DNA of 64,000 nucleotides from Gavia stellata (lineage: Eukaryota; Chordata; Aves; Gaviiformes; Gaviidae): assembly GCF_030936135.1 (NCBI RefSeq), contig NC_082613.1, positions 6,696,001 through 6,760,000 on the forward strand. The letters are read 5' to 3'. Positions 35,801-48,700 of the stretch are shown here, one piece after another. Position 1 is the first letter of the stretch. Every line of letters starts with the position of its first letter. A program made the translations under genes and the position numbers. The notes under the pieces were generated by a model that was given only the letters and a program-made list of their open reading frames with translations, searched no databases and was not told where the DNA came from.

Positions 35801-38800
35801 TACAAATAAGAAAAATAAAATTGCATTCATGGAAAACATCGGCGCGTGCTTATGGACCTTGGCTACGCTGCCACGAAAAATGGTCATTTTCACAAAACGC
35901 CAGGTCAAGCCTCAGCTGCTCTTTCTCAGAACTGCCCTTTAACAGAAGCATTTTCTCTATCCTAGCGCAACAACACAGCTTGCAGTAGAGAGGCTCTGCA
36001 TTTTATTAACTCTCTTGATGTCCAAACTGCTCTTCCATACATACCAAATATAGTAAACAGTTCTTGTTCTTGCCTCAAGGCTTAGAAACAACTTGCAAAT
36101 CCTCTCAATTCATTTTAAGTCCCCATTCCTTCCATTAGACTTGCTAACAGTATCTTTCACAAAGATTCTTTTGTTTCTACTGGAAATCTCTCAGAGATTT
36201 CTTTGACATTTTTCTCTCTCTCAGTATCCTGTCACAGGGCACTAGACCTTCATCCTGCACTTACCCAAATCCTTCCTTTTTCCAAGACACACTGAAACCT
36301 TCCATCCCACTCTCCTACAAAAGAAGAGTGTAGACACTATCCATAAGCAAACAACAAAAGCCCAAAGCTGCAAACTGCTGAGCCTCTCCCACAAATGGCA
36401 GAATGCCCTCAGACCCCCATCACATCACGGAGACTTGAAGGTGTTCTGAATCTTGTAGGAGCTACTTTTCTCCATGATTTAGCCTATACTCGGAATATGT
36501 GTTTCCTGTCTTAATGGATGTTCTTCTCTCTTCTCCTTCCATGATCTCCTCCTATTTGTTTCCAAATGAAGCAGTAGCCCATGCTTAAAGTTAGAAATAC
36601 CCCTACTAAATGAGATGCCAGAACGCAAACTCCAGCTTCTTTCAGAAGAAACTGGCATTTCTATTTGCAAATGTAATGAGTGTAATTCCCAAATCAACCA
36701 AATTATGGACTTCTGCTGCCTGACCTATCATCGCTTCCCAATTACATACAATGAAGATGCTCTGTAAATAGGTTTTTGTTTAAATGGAAGGTCTGTGCTA
36801 TTCTTCTGATGTATTCAGGACACAGGAGTAGGGACAGAAATAATCAGGAAGTGATTCATAATCTCCATAGCCCTCAACTGTGTGAAGACACTGTCTATGC
36901 TACACGCATATGTACAGAGCGTCCTAGAGTCATCTATATGGAAGAACATAAGTTTGGTCCTTGGTGATTTCAGTTTGTCCCTGTATCTCCAATTTCTCTA
37001 GAAACTAAACAGCTGAAACCTTTCTCTGCTCAGAGCTTTCCCCTGCTCATCATAAACATGTTATTCACAAAGATGCTTTTACCCCCAAACCAAACATGAG
37101 GATCTTACTGGAATGTAAAAATCTTAACTTCTTTGGACTTTACATTTTTATTTTCAAATGAATTTGACAGATAACAACTGATCTCCTCAAAAAAAAAAAA
37201 AAAGCTTTTATATGGAACTCATAAGAGTCTATTTTATAGCTCCTTGATTTAAGTAAACAAACAAACAAACAGCTTCCTTCTGCTCTTTTCCCGACAATCC
37301 AAATATTTAGAACTCTTTATAGGATGCTAATTGTGGAAATTCATGCTTTTAAATTATTCTTTTTGGGTGCCTTGAACAACAAAACCAACAGATTCTCTCT
37401 TGTGGTCAGACCACCAAAGCGGAGTAAAGTGCAGTAACTCTGAGAGTTTCTGCCCCGTGTTCTGCTCTGCTTGTCCTTTTGAAAGGGGTCTCAATGAAGA
37501 GCCTTGTTGAGACCTCCGCTGGTGCCACTGTTTATAGAGGGGGTCATTAGGAACAGTTTAGTCAGAACAAAAGGGGTTTTGTTTCTATTGTCCCGCTTGC
37601 AGTTTGACGATGTCTTAACTGAAAAATTATCTTAATAGTCTAACAGTATATATTTGCCTATGGGGCTCAGACAACTGCAGAAAAGGCTTTGGATGAATGC
37701 TGAAAAGATGCACTTTACAAAGCAAACTCAGTGCATGCTAAGCGCTATTTAGGAAGCAAAAATTTTCCAGCTGAAATCTTAGAAGTCCCAGTCTCAGAAA
37801 GATAAACTCTTATCGCGTTGCAGTTACAACTAAAGTATCCTCCACAAAAAGAGCAGCAGTAATACCAGCCACTCCATATACAGTCACGGGAGAGCCCCAG
37901 GTTAGTTCCTCGGCTGGTTTAAATAAGCATACCTCCGTCTACTCACATGGTGCTAGTCCAATTTACACCAGCAGAGGAAACAGTCCCTTCATATGATTTT
38001 AAAATCCCCCAGCATAAACTTCTAATTAATGATTGATTTTCCGCTGCTAAAGCCCTGGGAGGTTGCTTCACGTAGCCACTTGTAATGTGGCAAACCTCCT
38101 CCCTCGGTCAGACCAGGAGCTGGGACATTCCTCAAACCATGGAGAATTGGGGATAAACTGTGCTACCCTGTGCAACTTGAGAAGGGATTGTTGTGGCCAG
38201 GGCTTTAGAGAATCGAATGAATCTCCAACTTCCATCTTGTTTCAGACCAGTTCAGAAACACTGCTGTAAATCATCGTAGATATAAAGAAAGTTATTTTAG
38301 AGGCAGAACCAGAGACAAAAAATGCACATTGTATCTCTGCAGCCCCATGCAGCTCCACATTGGCATCTCAGAACTTCCAATTTGAGTGGCTTTAATATGT
38401 ATTCAAAATAAACTGTTCAAGTAATTGTTCCTATGGAAATAAAATATAAATAAAAGTAGAAGCTGAGACCATATTTAGATAATGTTGGACCAAATTCTGT
38501 TTCCTGCTTTTTTAAATGCACAAGATAAGCCTCAACAGGAGAGAAACTGTGTGGTGCAGCTGTTGTATATAATCCGGGTTCCTACAGACCTGTAAAACCC
38601 ACAGTCTCCAAAGATCTCTGCTCCAGCAACAGAAGTTTTATGATTCAGGGGCATGGTACATATGGTTTAGCATACACACCCCAATTTTCCATGCAACCTC
38701 CCCTGTTAGGATTACTAATACTTGTGGCATGAGGAGTTTGAACAGCAGCTGTGCAAGGGTTATGCAAGCATTTATGTACACATTGGAATAAAGGCAAAAA

Positions 38801-41800
38801 ATAATGGTTCTTTTCAGGTATTACTCTGCACCTGCCTGGAGAGAAAAAGTAAAGCCATCCAAATTTGTCCCATTGCATTTTACGGGTTGGAATCAGTTAT
38901 TGTTGCTCCCTTTGAAAACAATGAATAGGTTTTATATGCTTTTTATCCATAGTTGAGTGTAAAAATACCAAACATCTCTACCTTTAGCAAATACAAACAG
39001 CAGAAAACTCAAAAATACTCTAGAAGACATAATTATATGTTAATAAGAAGAATCCCGAATGTCTGATGAAGGACTGTAGAAGCAAAGATCACCATTTATT
39101 GTAGGAAAACGTTACAACTAAGCAGGCTTTCGGAGGCACGTTTCCAAGGTGCTGCAGCATGGCTGAAGTCCGCTCCTAACAGTGACATATGAGTGCGTTC
39201 TCAGCATAGTTTTTCACAAATATAAGCCTAAGATTTCAGATGTTCAGATTACAATGTTACCAGTGAAGGAAATGCCTGGGTTTATGCCAAAAGCTTCAAC
39301 CAAATCAAGTGTGCGCAGAATAATTTAATAGTACAAAATTAAATTCAGTTTTGTTTGTGCTGCTTTGGCAATATATGGAACTAAAAGTGGTCCTCCGTTA
39401 AACAATATTCATATGTATGTATCTGTGCGACAGAAATATATTACTTACATAAAGTTTAAAGACACTGTTGAAGTATAATGGTATACACACACATATGCTC
39501 ATACCAATATACAATTACATACAAACATATATATAAAATATAACATAGGCCTATATTCAAGCTGTATATAGATGGATGATAAATATAATACTACATATGT
39601 TTCAATGATATGAACTCATTTCTAATGTTCTCTGGAATAAATAATAATAAAAGAATCCCCACAGAGATCCAGTTTTATAAAGTGAAGTCCTTTGAAGTGC
39701 TGAACCGTGAAGGGCTGAACTCTGTCCACCTTACTCAGTTGATGAACATTAGATTCAGCACTATAGTCCCATTTCATAAATCCAAAGATCATTTCTTATT
39801 GTAGTTATCACTAGCATCTCCAGAAGTCATAATGCTCTTTCATACCCCAAAACACAGTTTTCATTTCTGACTCTTCTCTGATCAGTAGCAATGAGAATCA
39901 ATACTTATTTTTTATAACATAAACAGTATAGTACAACCCAGCACAGTTCAACCCCAGTCTGTTCAAATTCCTGGATTAGAGCTAATATAACGGCTTACCC
40001 ATAATGCGATTACTTTCATGTTGGTGAATGTGTTCTCAGTAATAATGCTGAAGAGAAGAATAGACACTTTTGATAAGAATGATCCAATATAGCGTAATTA
40101 AATATGCAAGCTAATTATGCATTCTTATACAAATAATAATGCTATTATTTTCGTTATATAAGTGTTTCGCATGCACAAGGCCCGGAGGAGCAGTTCAAAA
40201 TTCCCCAAACAGATGCTATTTTAGTGGGAATATTTGGAGGAAGAAAGAAGTTTGCTATAATTTAGGACTTGCACTTTGTTCAAGACAAATAAGAGAAGAT
40301 GCAAAACAGAATGGAAAAGAAACATGGTTAAAGTTAAAAAGAAGACATCAAAGTAGGAAGGCAAGCAGCTTGAAACTGATTCAGCAGAAGAGAGGAAAAA
40401 ATGCTTTGTGTCTGGTTTTTAAAAAGTCATGATCTGAGTTTGTGAGCAGAACCCACACTTTTTACTGCCCATTTGATAAAACTGAATGCAAATGGCCAAA
40501 TTCTGCCACTGGCATATGCCTAATACAGGTACACAATGATGACAGCAGCACATACAAATTCATCAAGCACAAACCTGCACATTTTTGTCCATTTCATGTT
40601 TTAAAATCAGACCCTTTATCTCTTAAATACATGCTTCCAACTACACTGACTTCCACACAAACAAAAACAATGGCAGTAGTTGGTACAAAAATCAGATAAG
40701 AGTGTACACAAAAAGCTCAAAGAGATCAAAAAGTTACTCAATTGGTAATGTGGCTTGTGCAGAACCTCAGAAACATTGGGAGTTTGTTTTTATAGAAATT
40801 ATCTGAAGCAGCAAGTGCCAACAAACAGGGATTACTTCATCATAAGCATTTTGTTTTCCTTCTCAAGAACAAGAGGACAGGAAAGAGAAGGAGAGACGAA
40901 TAAGAGGAAAAACTGGTTTCTTAACTGATCCAGGAAGGAGGAGGAAAAAGACAATGACATGAGGGTGCCAATATTTCAGCAACCTGTGTGGAACTGATCC
41001 TACAGGAAGCAGGATGGGGTTTACGCAGCAGGCAAGAAAGGAGGGAAGAGAAAGACGTTGTCCACGAGAAAGGCAATCCAGTTTGTACCTCTTCTGTTTG
41101 AAAGGTATTTGAAATTCAAGCTCAGATCTGAGGACTGAACCATCGCAGTTTGAGCGGCATCATCCTTTATTGTATGCAGCAGAATAAACGCTGCTCTTTG
41201 TTGTGTCTGAAAGCAAGAGCTGAGGACCTCACATTCAAAAAAATTATTCTTTAACAGATTCCCTTTCTCATCGCTCACTCCTGGAGTGTTTTTGTTATGC
41301 TGTTTTAAGAATACATGCAAGCAGTACCCCCATTGCAAACTATCATGCGTTTATTTAATGCTGTACCTGCTGCAATAGGATCATAGAAAACACTGCTATA
41401 AAAGATTAAACTCTTGCAATATTCCTATGAAAGCATAGGATACAGTTACAGCATTGCCCCCACTTTACAGAACATATCCTGCATTAAATCAGGATGTATC
41501 TAAACTTGGCCAAACCCAGACCACTTAAACAGGCAGAACAAGAAGGAAATAGATTCAAACATCAGTTTTTCGAGAAATTCGTCAAATCAAGAGGTTTCAA
41601 GGTTTACTTTTCTTCCTCTGCTGTTTCTTCAATGACACATACAGCTTCAACAGTCATTACCTAAGGTGTTAACGAGTCAAGATCCAAACCTCCCAAACTA
41701 TACTTTTCTTTTCTTTCTCTCAAAGTCATTCCAAAGCACAACACTGACCTGAAATTTAGTCGGTTTTTAAATGTGAGCTACAAGCCATTCAGGTGTAAGT

Positions 41801-43859
41801 AATTCAGGCAGCAAAGACACCTGCTCTCCAGTCCACTGTTCCATCCTTACAGATTTTTTAATCTCATCGTCCATGACAAAGGCAAGTCTCCTTGCCCTGC
41901 TGCTGCTTGATGAAAGGCCAACACTCAAAACTCGGGGAAAACAAACTGCCTACAAGGAACAAAAAAGGAAGTGAAATCAAGTTATCTGCAGGTGAAAGGG
42001 AGAGCGGAGGGATACAGAGTCATCTGTCTGCCCTTCCACCACCACTTTAAGGCAACCCAAGGCAGCCCAGCCCAGACACCCTCTCCTTGCCCCCAGCTGT
42101 GCATTCCTGTGGCCTCCCTAGTTCCAGCACATGTAGTCAGTCAGAACAAGGAGCTGATCCAGCAGAAAACTAATTCAGCAAAAGCAAATATGTAAATGGT
42201 TAAAAAAGGATTACTTTTAAAAACAGAATCGGCTTCCTGACCTGTATGTGCATTTAAGTGTTCGTACCTGCATTGGAGAGGGGTTGCACAGCTGAAGGTC
42301 CAGGCTGTAGTGGGATGAGAAAACAACATCTTTCTCAAGAGAAGCCTGGCTTTAGATCAGCTTAAATTGATCTAGAAACCACACCCTCGGCAAGAGAGAA
42401 ATTTAGGCAAATACCCGCCTGGTTAAGAGCAGGTTAGTGCTGCTCCTCAGGAAGTACAAAAGATGCTAGAAAGTTTGATCTTAACTGGAATCCAAAATGC
42501 AACTGCTGAGGTATCGGTGTTTTCAGTAGTGGGGAGCAATGGGAAGGCAGCTACAGGGGTGGTGTTTGAGCACCCCCATTAGCACCGGTGAGTGTAGCAA
42601 GTGCTCTCGTGTTACCTAAGGTGAATGTGGCTTCACAACTTCTCTCCCCTCACCATCCTCCCAGAGCTTGAACCATTCCTAAACACATGTTAAGACTGAG
42701 CTAGGAGTTTAATGCTGGTTCCACCACTATTTCAATAGCTCCATGAGTCATTTCAATGTCATGCCTCAGTTTCCCTGTTATTAAGAGGCGCACATGCATG
42801 CATACAAACACACTAAATCACTCAACATGTTTCTCATGCAGCTTTCTTGAATAGTTACCTGCTGTTCACACAAAGATTTTAAACATAAAGAGCTGAAAGA
42901 AGTGCTGAATATTAGTTTCCAGAACAGATGCAAGATCTGGTGCTGGATGCTACTGGATATTGCTCGTCTGAAAACATCAGATGAACAATCTATCAAAAAA
43001 CCAACGCTGACCTCCTTTATCCCCTGCCTCTCTTCTTCTTCCTTTGCCTAAGGAACAAATCTTAACGTCAGCATAAGCTTAGTGTGCGTGTATCTATATA
43101 GATATATATGGTTTCTGAAATTACCTCAGGCTGGATTCAGTAACAGAGATAAACCCTTCCATCCTGCCTTCTCCTTGCTTTCCAAGTAAGATTTGGGAAG
43201 CAGTAGTCTACATTTATTATCTGAGATGATGATGATGATGATTATTATTATTTACTGTTGCAGCAGACATCTGCCTGGACTAATCAGGTGTGGGGCTCCA
43301 GATGTTACACCCACTGAGTTAAAAAAAAAAAAGTCACTGCTTTAAAAAGTTGACAGTCCATCTCAAGAGAGTATTCCACAAAGGCGTGTACTAGAGAGCA
43401 GAAGGAAAGGGGAAGGCAAGAGAGCAGGATAATGTAATGGCAGAAACCAGCCATGTGCACAGGTTGATGCTTCCAATCCAAGTAAACGTTGCTGGTTTTA
43501 CGACTCTTATATGATAACTCCCCCCTCGGATTTCTAATGCTTCTCCATTAACTCTCCCTGCTGCCAGTTGGAAAAAGTGACCTGGGGCTCTGTGCACACA
43601 GACATACATGCCTACGTGCGTGAATATATAATCATCACATTTTAAATAACTTAGTGCTGTTGGTTTTGTCCTGGACAGTCTCTCCTCAACTGTACTTCTT
43701 CTAAAAAAAAAGGGTGGAAGGGAAGAAAAAAGCATGCCTGTGTATGCATGTTTGTGCGGACAGACGATATACTTGCATCTATAAACTCTCTGGGAGCTTG
43801 GGCCCCTTCCCTATGCATAAACCACCCTCCCTCCTGGGGTGTCTTCTCCTTAATTACGT
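26816..43859. other. Intergenic block upstream of BMP7
   Basis: Open frames of 100-175 codons here (for example 28657-29184 minus, 30688-31134 plus, 32287-32718 plus) have low-complexity or featureless translations and overlap open frames on the other strand, so none is called. Simple repeats include ACATACATGTGTT twice near 26990-27018 and a GAT/ATT run at 43225-43255. A distal BMP7 regulatory role is possible from position only. Confidence 0.5.
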
Positions 43860-44137
43860 TCGCGTTAATTTAAGCGCCTGGGACCGGCTCACCCTCTCCC
43901 CCGAGCCAGCAGCCTCCACAAACATCCTGAAAAGCAACCTGATCAGATGTTCCTCCTCTAGGCAGTTACAGGGATTTTCTCTCCCAAGCGGTTTGGAGCG
44001 GGCGAGCGAGAGCGCTTGGGTTTTCCAGCCTGCTCCTCCCACCAGAGACAACCTCCCGCTGCCTCTCCGCCGCGCAGCACTGCACACACGGCTCCGCCGC
44101 CGCGTGCGGGACGCGGGCAGAGCGCGCCGCTCCCGCT

Positions 44138-44195
44138 GCCGCCGCCGCCGCCGCCGCCGGGGGAAGCGCCTCGGGCCGCCGCCGCCGCCGCCGCC
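44138..44195 (+). repeat. Two (GCC)n runs in the BMP7 5' leader
   Basis: About seven GCC units at 44138-44159 and seven more at 44175-44195, separated by 15 bp. They are likely within the 5' UTR, where they would form stable structure in the RNA and could vary in length between individuals. Confidence 0.85.
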
Positions 44196-44201
44196 CCGTC
44201 C

Positions 44202-44219
44202 ATGGGCCGGGGCCGCTAG
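44202..44219 (+). other. BMP7 leader uORF 1 (5 codons)
   Basis: ATG GGC CGG GGC CGC TAG. Context CGTCCATGG has C at -3 and G at +4. If the transcript starts upstream of it, this minimal uORF would be scanned before the main start. Confidence 0.5.
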
Positions 44220-44245
44220 GCAGCCCCCGCCGCCGCCGGCGGGCC

Positions 44246-44293
44246 ATGAGCGGGCTGCGGCGCCTCCGCGGGGGCTGCCGGCCGCCGCAGTGA
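44246..44293 (+). other. BMP7 leader uORF 2 (15 codons)
   Basis: Opens at GGGCCATGA with G at -3, reads MSGLRRLRGGCRPPQ and stops at TGA, 126 nt before the BMP7 ATG. The spacing would allow reinitiation downstream. Confidence 0.5.
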
Positions 44294-44419
44294 GCGCGGG
44301 GCCGCGCCGTCCCTCCGCGCCGCTCCGCGCCGCGCATGCTGGTGGGGCGCGTCCCGCGGCGGGGCAGCCCCGCGCCCCCCGCGCCGCCCCTCCGCAGCCG
44401 CCGCCGCCGCCGCGCCGCG

Positions 44420-44852
44420 ATGCCGGCGGCGGGGCGCGGGCAGCCCGCCTCCTGGCTCCTGGTGCTGGGCGCCGCCGCCCCCGCCCTCTGGCTGCGCTGC
44501 GTCCTCGCCGACTTCACGGTGGACAACGAGGTGCACTCCAGCTTCATCCACCGGCGGCTGCGCGGCCCCGAGCGCCGCGAGATGCAGCGGGAGATCCTCT
44601 CCATCCTCGGCCTGCCGCACCGCCCGCGGCCCCACCTCCACGGCAAGCACAACTCGGCCCCCATGTTCATGCTGGACCTCTACAATGCCATGTCGGTGGA
44701 GGAGGGGGCGGCGGGGGCCGCCGCTGAGGAGGGCGAGGGCTTCTCCTACCCCTACAAGCCCATCTTCAGCACCCAGGGGCCGCCCCTGGCCAGCCTGCAG
44801 GACAGCAACTTCCTCACCGAGGCTGACATGGTCATGAGCTTCGTCAACTTGG
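44420..44852 (+). CDS. BMP7: BMP7 exon 1 coding part (partial gene)
   Basis: Bone morphogenetic protein 7 is a secreted TGF-beta-family ligand made as a preproprotein, acting through BMP receptors and SMAD1/5/8 in kidney, eye, limb and skeletal development. This exon gives 144 codons plus one base. Residues 1-30 form a signal peptide (hydrophobic [19 protein letters not shown], cleavage likely before Asp31). The prodomain follows with family blocks [63 protein letters not shown] and [10 protein letters not shown]. These match BMP7 better than BMP5 or BMP6. The donor G|GTGAGT at 44852/44853 splits the Val codon of VNLV, as in mammals. The ATG has G at -3. An in-frame ATG 84 nt upstream has a poor context and would bury the signal peptide. 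The Ala/Gly/Glu segment [14 protein letters not shown] is longer than in human. The mature domain lies outside the window. Confidence 0.96.
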
Positions 44853-45569
44853 GTGAGTGCCTGCCCTCGGCGAGGCCCCGGGGCTGAATCCGGGATGACC
44901 GGGCGGGGGGACCGTGCCGGGGGGAGGCTGGAGCAGGGCCCGGGCCACCAACGGGAGGGCAGGGGCTGGTGGCGCAGGTGGCCCTGGTGGGACCCGGAGA
45001 GAGCTGTTTCCGCAGCGGGTCGGACGGGTGCCAGCCCACTTGGGTGAGGAAGGGCAGGTAGCGGCCCTTGGAAAGGCGGCTGCTTTGCGAGGTGGTAGTT
45101 ACATGGCAGCAACGTGGAGAGGGCTCCGACTTTCCATCACAGCATTTGGACAGCCACAAGCGCTCGCCACGCTCCACCCCGCACACCGACACACTAAGTT
45201 CTCTGTCGTCTTCTCCCTTTGATCGTTACTTGCTGCACCTCAGAAACTGCATTTGCAGGTAGGAGTTGAACAGGACGGTTAGCAGGTCTGATCCGCATCC
45301 CGCACCACCAAGGAAGACGCGAAACCCAGGCAGGACCACGGGTCCCGGCACGGCTCCCAGCGCCGGGCTGGCGCTCGTGCGGGATGCAGAGCCACCAGGG
45401 CTGCCTAGACGGATAGTTCCCCGCGGCATCCCAGCGCCGCGTTCTCTCGGCCAAAGGGGCCGAGCTGCTCGCACATGTTTTCCTAATGGCTTGAGAGGGA
45501 TTCCACAGCAAATCCTTATTTGCTCCTGCAGCTTTTTCTGTTGACCCCGGTTTATGCAGCTAACTCGCC

Positions 45570-45740
45570 TCTTTTCACAAGCACATGTGGATGGGTTTAT
45601 GCAAATGATACAAAAGTTGGCATGCTTTGTATGCGGCTCGCTAGGCCTCTCTAATTGGATGCCACGGCCCAATCTGATTTCTATTTGCTTGCTGGAGATT
45701 GCACACCCGTGTAGACTGACTTGGCCGGATTTGAGTAAAA
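45570..45740. promoter_or_regulatory. Candidate enhancer-like stretch, octamer motif
   Basis: About 720 bp inside intron 1, a non-repetitive block with ATGCAAAT (POU octamer) at 45599-45606, a SOX-like CTTTGTATG, and homeodomain-like TAATTGG. Called from motif grouping only; conservation has not been checked. Confidence 0.25.
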
Positions 45741-48700
45741 CACTGTCAGGATAAGCATTCTATTTTAAATATGTAATTATAGACCTGGTTCACTCTATCC
45801 ATTTTTAGACCTCATCATGTGCAGCTCTGAAAACACCACACGTACAGATTGGGTGCCTGCACGTTCAAGACAGAATCTGAATAGTATTTCCAATACAAGA
45901 TCAACTCAAACTTTGTCCCAAACAAAGGAATACGCAAAGAGCAAGAGGAGCCCACCTCTGGCACGTAACCTGCTAGGGATTACAGACACCCCCATCGCCA
46001 ATAAATCCATTAACACCTTTATGGATGTCACTGTTCTGGACACTTCCACTGTCTGGAACGTCAGAGGCAACGAAGATTAAATCACCACTTAAATCACCAC
46101 CTCTCTAATCCCAGCGCTTTAACTAACTGAAAAAGACCAGTAGCTGTAAAGGCTCTGTAACAGACGTTAATAATTATTAGATACGGTAGTCATCCTGGCA
46201 CAATTCTTGCATGATAGGGAGACACGGGACGCTGTGGGAGACCCCTAGTTTGCATGAGCTGCACCTCCTTATTGACTACCATAAGCTTCGCAGCGGGAAG
46301 CTCTGAATTACATCTGGCCTGGGGGCTGCGCTCTTTGAGAGCGCTGGTGCTTTCCATTTGGAATTACAGTGTTTGTCTAATCGCTGCTAGATACTTAAGC
46401 CGATCAGCAATGATACATTTAAAATCAAATATTTGAGCAGCCAAAAGTACCAATGGCAGTCAAATATTTGACTTTAGAGATAAGAGTGATCTTGCTAACA
46501 TTGTTCTCTGTGGTTCTTGGGTCCCACACCATGTACAACCACAGTGCAGGGGGAGTCCCGAACAGAAGACAAAGGATGTTGAAATAACGATAGCAAAATT
46601 CACACTTCTGTTTCCATTTCGGCAGAGAGGAGAGAACATTTATGAAACATGTAAGTACCTCATGGAAGGGAGTTTAGCTCTGGGGAGGCAGCTCTGCTCC
46701 TCGGGTGTAGTTATTTACTACGTAACTTTCATCAGTGAAAGTGCAGCGCTCCCATCCCATCCTTCCTATGTAAGCAAAAGTCACCTTTGCAGCCCATGGA
46801 AGTTTTACGTGAAAGGAATTAATGTTCAGGTCTCCAATTTTGAATACAAAGGAGTGGAATCAATCCATAAACTGTGAAATAAAAATTACATTTTGGATAT
46901 GTCTGTTTCTACGTGAGAACTTTTTATAGAGCAGGTTTTACCCGTATAAACTGTACATCATCAATAATGGACATCCCGATGCCATGTGATGACTATGGTG
47001 GACATATTCATTCATTTCGACCTGCTGGGTTTTGTAGTCGGCTTAGAAATCCAAAAGTGTTCTTTATGCAAAATACTTAATTATCATTTCACTTAATTGC
47101 TGTCAGCACGGTCAGTGAATAGTAAGAGCGCAGGCAAAATCTATTAGTTTTAAGAAGGACAGGCGGAATTATTACCAGCAAGGCACATTTCGGAGGTTTA
47201 TCTGTACTGTTTTGTTCCCTTGTCAACAGTGCATGCCAGGACGAGTTTAAAAAGGACATAGATCTATAACAGCTTTCTTCATCACTGTGCACACCTTTCA
47301 TCCCATTATAGTCATCGGTCTTTCATCTTTATAGGACAAAGACAGGCTTGTTTATGGACGTTTTAATGAATTAGACCAGCCACTCACTCCCGTATATAGT
47401 CAAATACACCACCTGCTTTGATATGTACAGTTTTCTATGACATTCAGGGGAAAATTAGAAGATCTATTGTAGAACTGATATTTTTTTGGAGACTTTCTAC
47501 AATGATCCCTTTTAAAGCAGAGCTGAATTGCTAAATGCAGACTGCGGTAAACTGTGTCCTAGTTTTGTAAGAGATACTGTGTGAGCATTGCATTTCACAG
47601 GTAGGCTTTTATTACTATACTAGAGCCATCACAATGAGGAAGTGTCACAGCATAATAAAGTTTCATCTTAGAATGGAGGAAGTAAGAGTGAGTAAAGAAA
47701 TAATACTTTTAAATTTCAATAAATGAAACATGTTATTCCAGGCTTCCAAATGCTAATCTACAAGAACGCTTTTTTGCTTTATTCATATTCTTCATCTATC
47801 TAGTCATACCACTTTAGAGGAAAAAAGATTTTAAAAAACCAAAGATTTACATTGCAAGATTTACTGGGCTATGTAGTAAAAAAACCAACAACAAAACCCC
47901 CACACGTTGATTTCTATGGAGATAGTGTGTATTTTTATTCCACAGAATTTATACTGGGTATTGGTAGGGAGGAACCAGAATACAGGTGCTCCATTTCAGG
48001 GTTATGTTGCAGGGAGCTTTGTACTAAGCATGTAATGTTACTGTAAAATCTTGACAATTAATTAGATTTAGATTTATAACCAGTTAATTCACAGGCTACA
48101 TTTTGTCTTAGCTTACACCTGTGCTGAGATGGATAGGGAATGGATTTGTGTCAAGAATGAAGTTACATGTAAATTAAAAGATAATTTAGCCACAGTGGTC
48201 TGACTAAGTTAGTCAGTTAATTACTGGCTAATTTTATAAAATTTATTACTATAATTTCAGCATTTGGAATTTTGTTTCAGATCCTGTCCAAGTACAGTTT
48301 ACAAACCGATCCATTTTAGGAACTGAAAAAATGCAAACCATTTTTTGCACAAGTTTAATTTCAAGTTTATAAACAGCAACTAAGGAGTAAACATCCTCTA
48401 GATTACTTAGACCCTCGCTTCTAAAAATAATTTAGTTGTCCTTATGTGGGTAATCTTGCCTGCCTTGGTAAACAGACTTGCTTAGAATATTTTTTAAAAG
48501 AGTCGGCACAAGTGATACGCAATTTGTTAATTTGTCTCGTGGTTGATTATAAAATGAACAACATTGTTTAATCCTGGCAAAAAATAAGGGGGGGGGGAGG
48601 GGAATTAGTCATTCTTGGAAGGAGCACATGAAAGTGGCTTTTGTTAATGTAAATCAAGAAGCTGAAGAGCCCCCAAGTTTCCTTTTATTTCATACCATCT

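Larger units (their letters stand above)
43860..45130. promoter_or_regulatory. CpG island over BMP7 promoter and exon 1
   Basis: CpG density rises sharply near 43860 and falls after about 45130, with a weaker CpG-rich shoulder at 45270-45480. The rest of the window is CpG-poor. The densest part, 44080-44720, holds the 5' UTR and first coding exon of BMP7. No TATA box is evident, as is usual for such promoters. The transcription start cannot be placed from sequence alone. Confidence 0.9.

Noticed and set aside
43714-44727. 337-codon plus-strand open frame across the CpG island, and 234- and 298-codon minus-strand frames (43966-44670, 44216-45112)
   Set aside because: They are GC-rich shadows of the BMP7 leader and exon 1 with Arg/Pro/Ala-rich low-complexity translations. 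The real frame is fixed by the BMP7 match and the donor.
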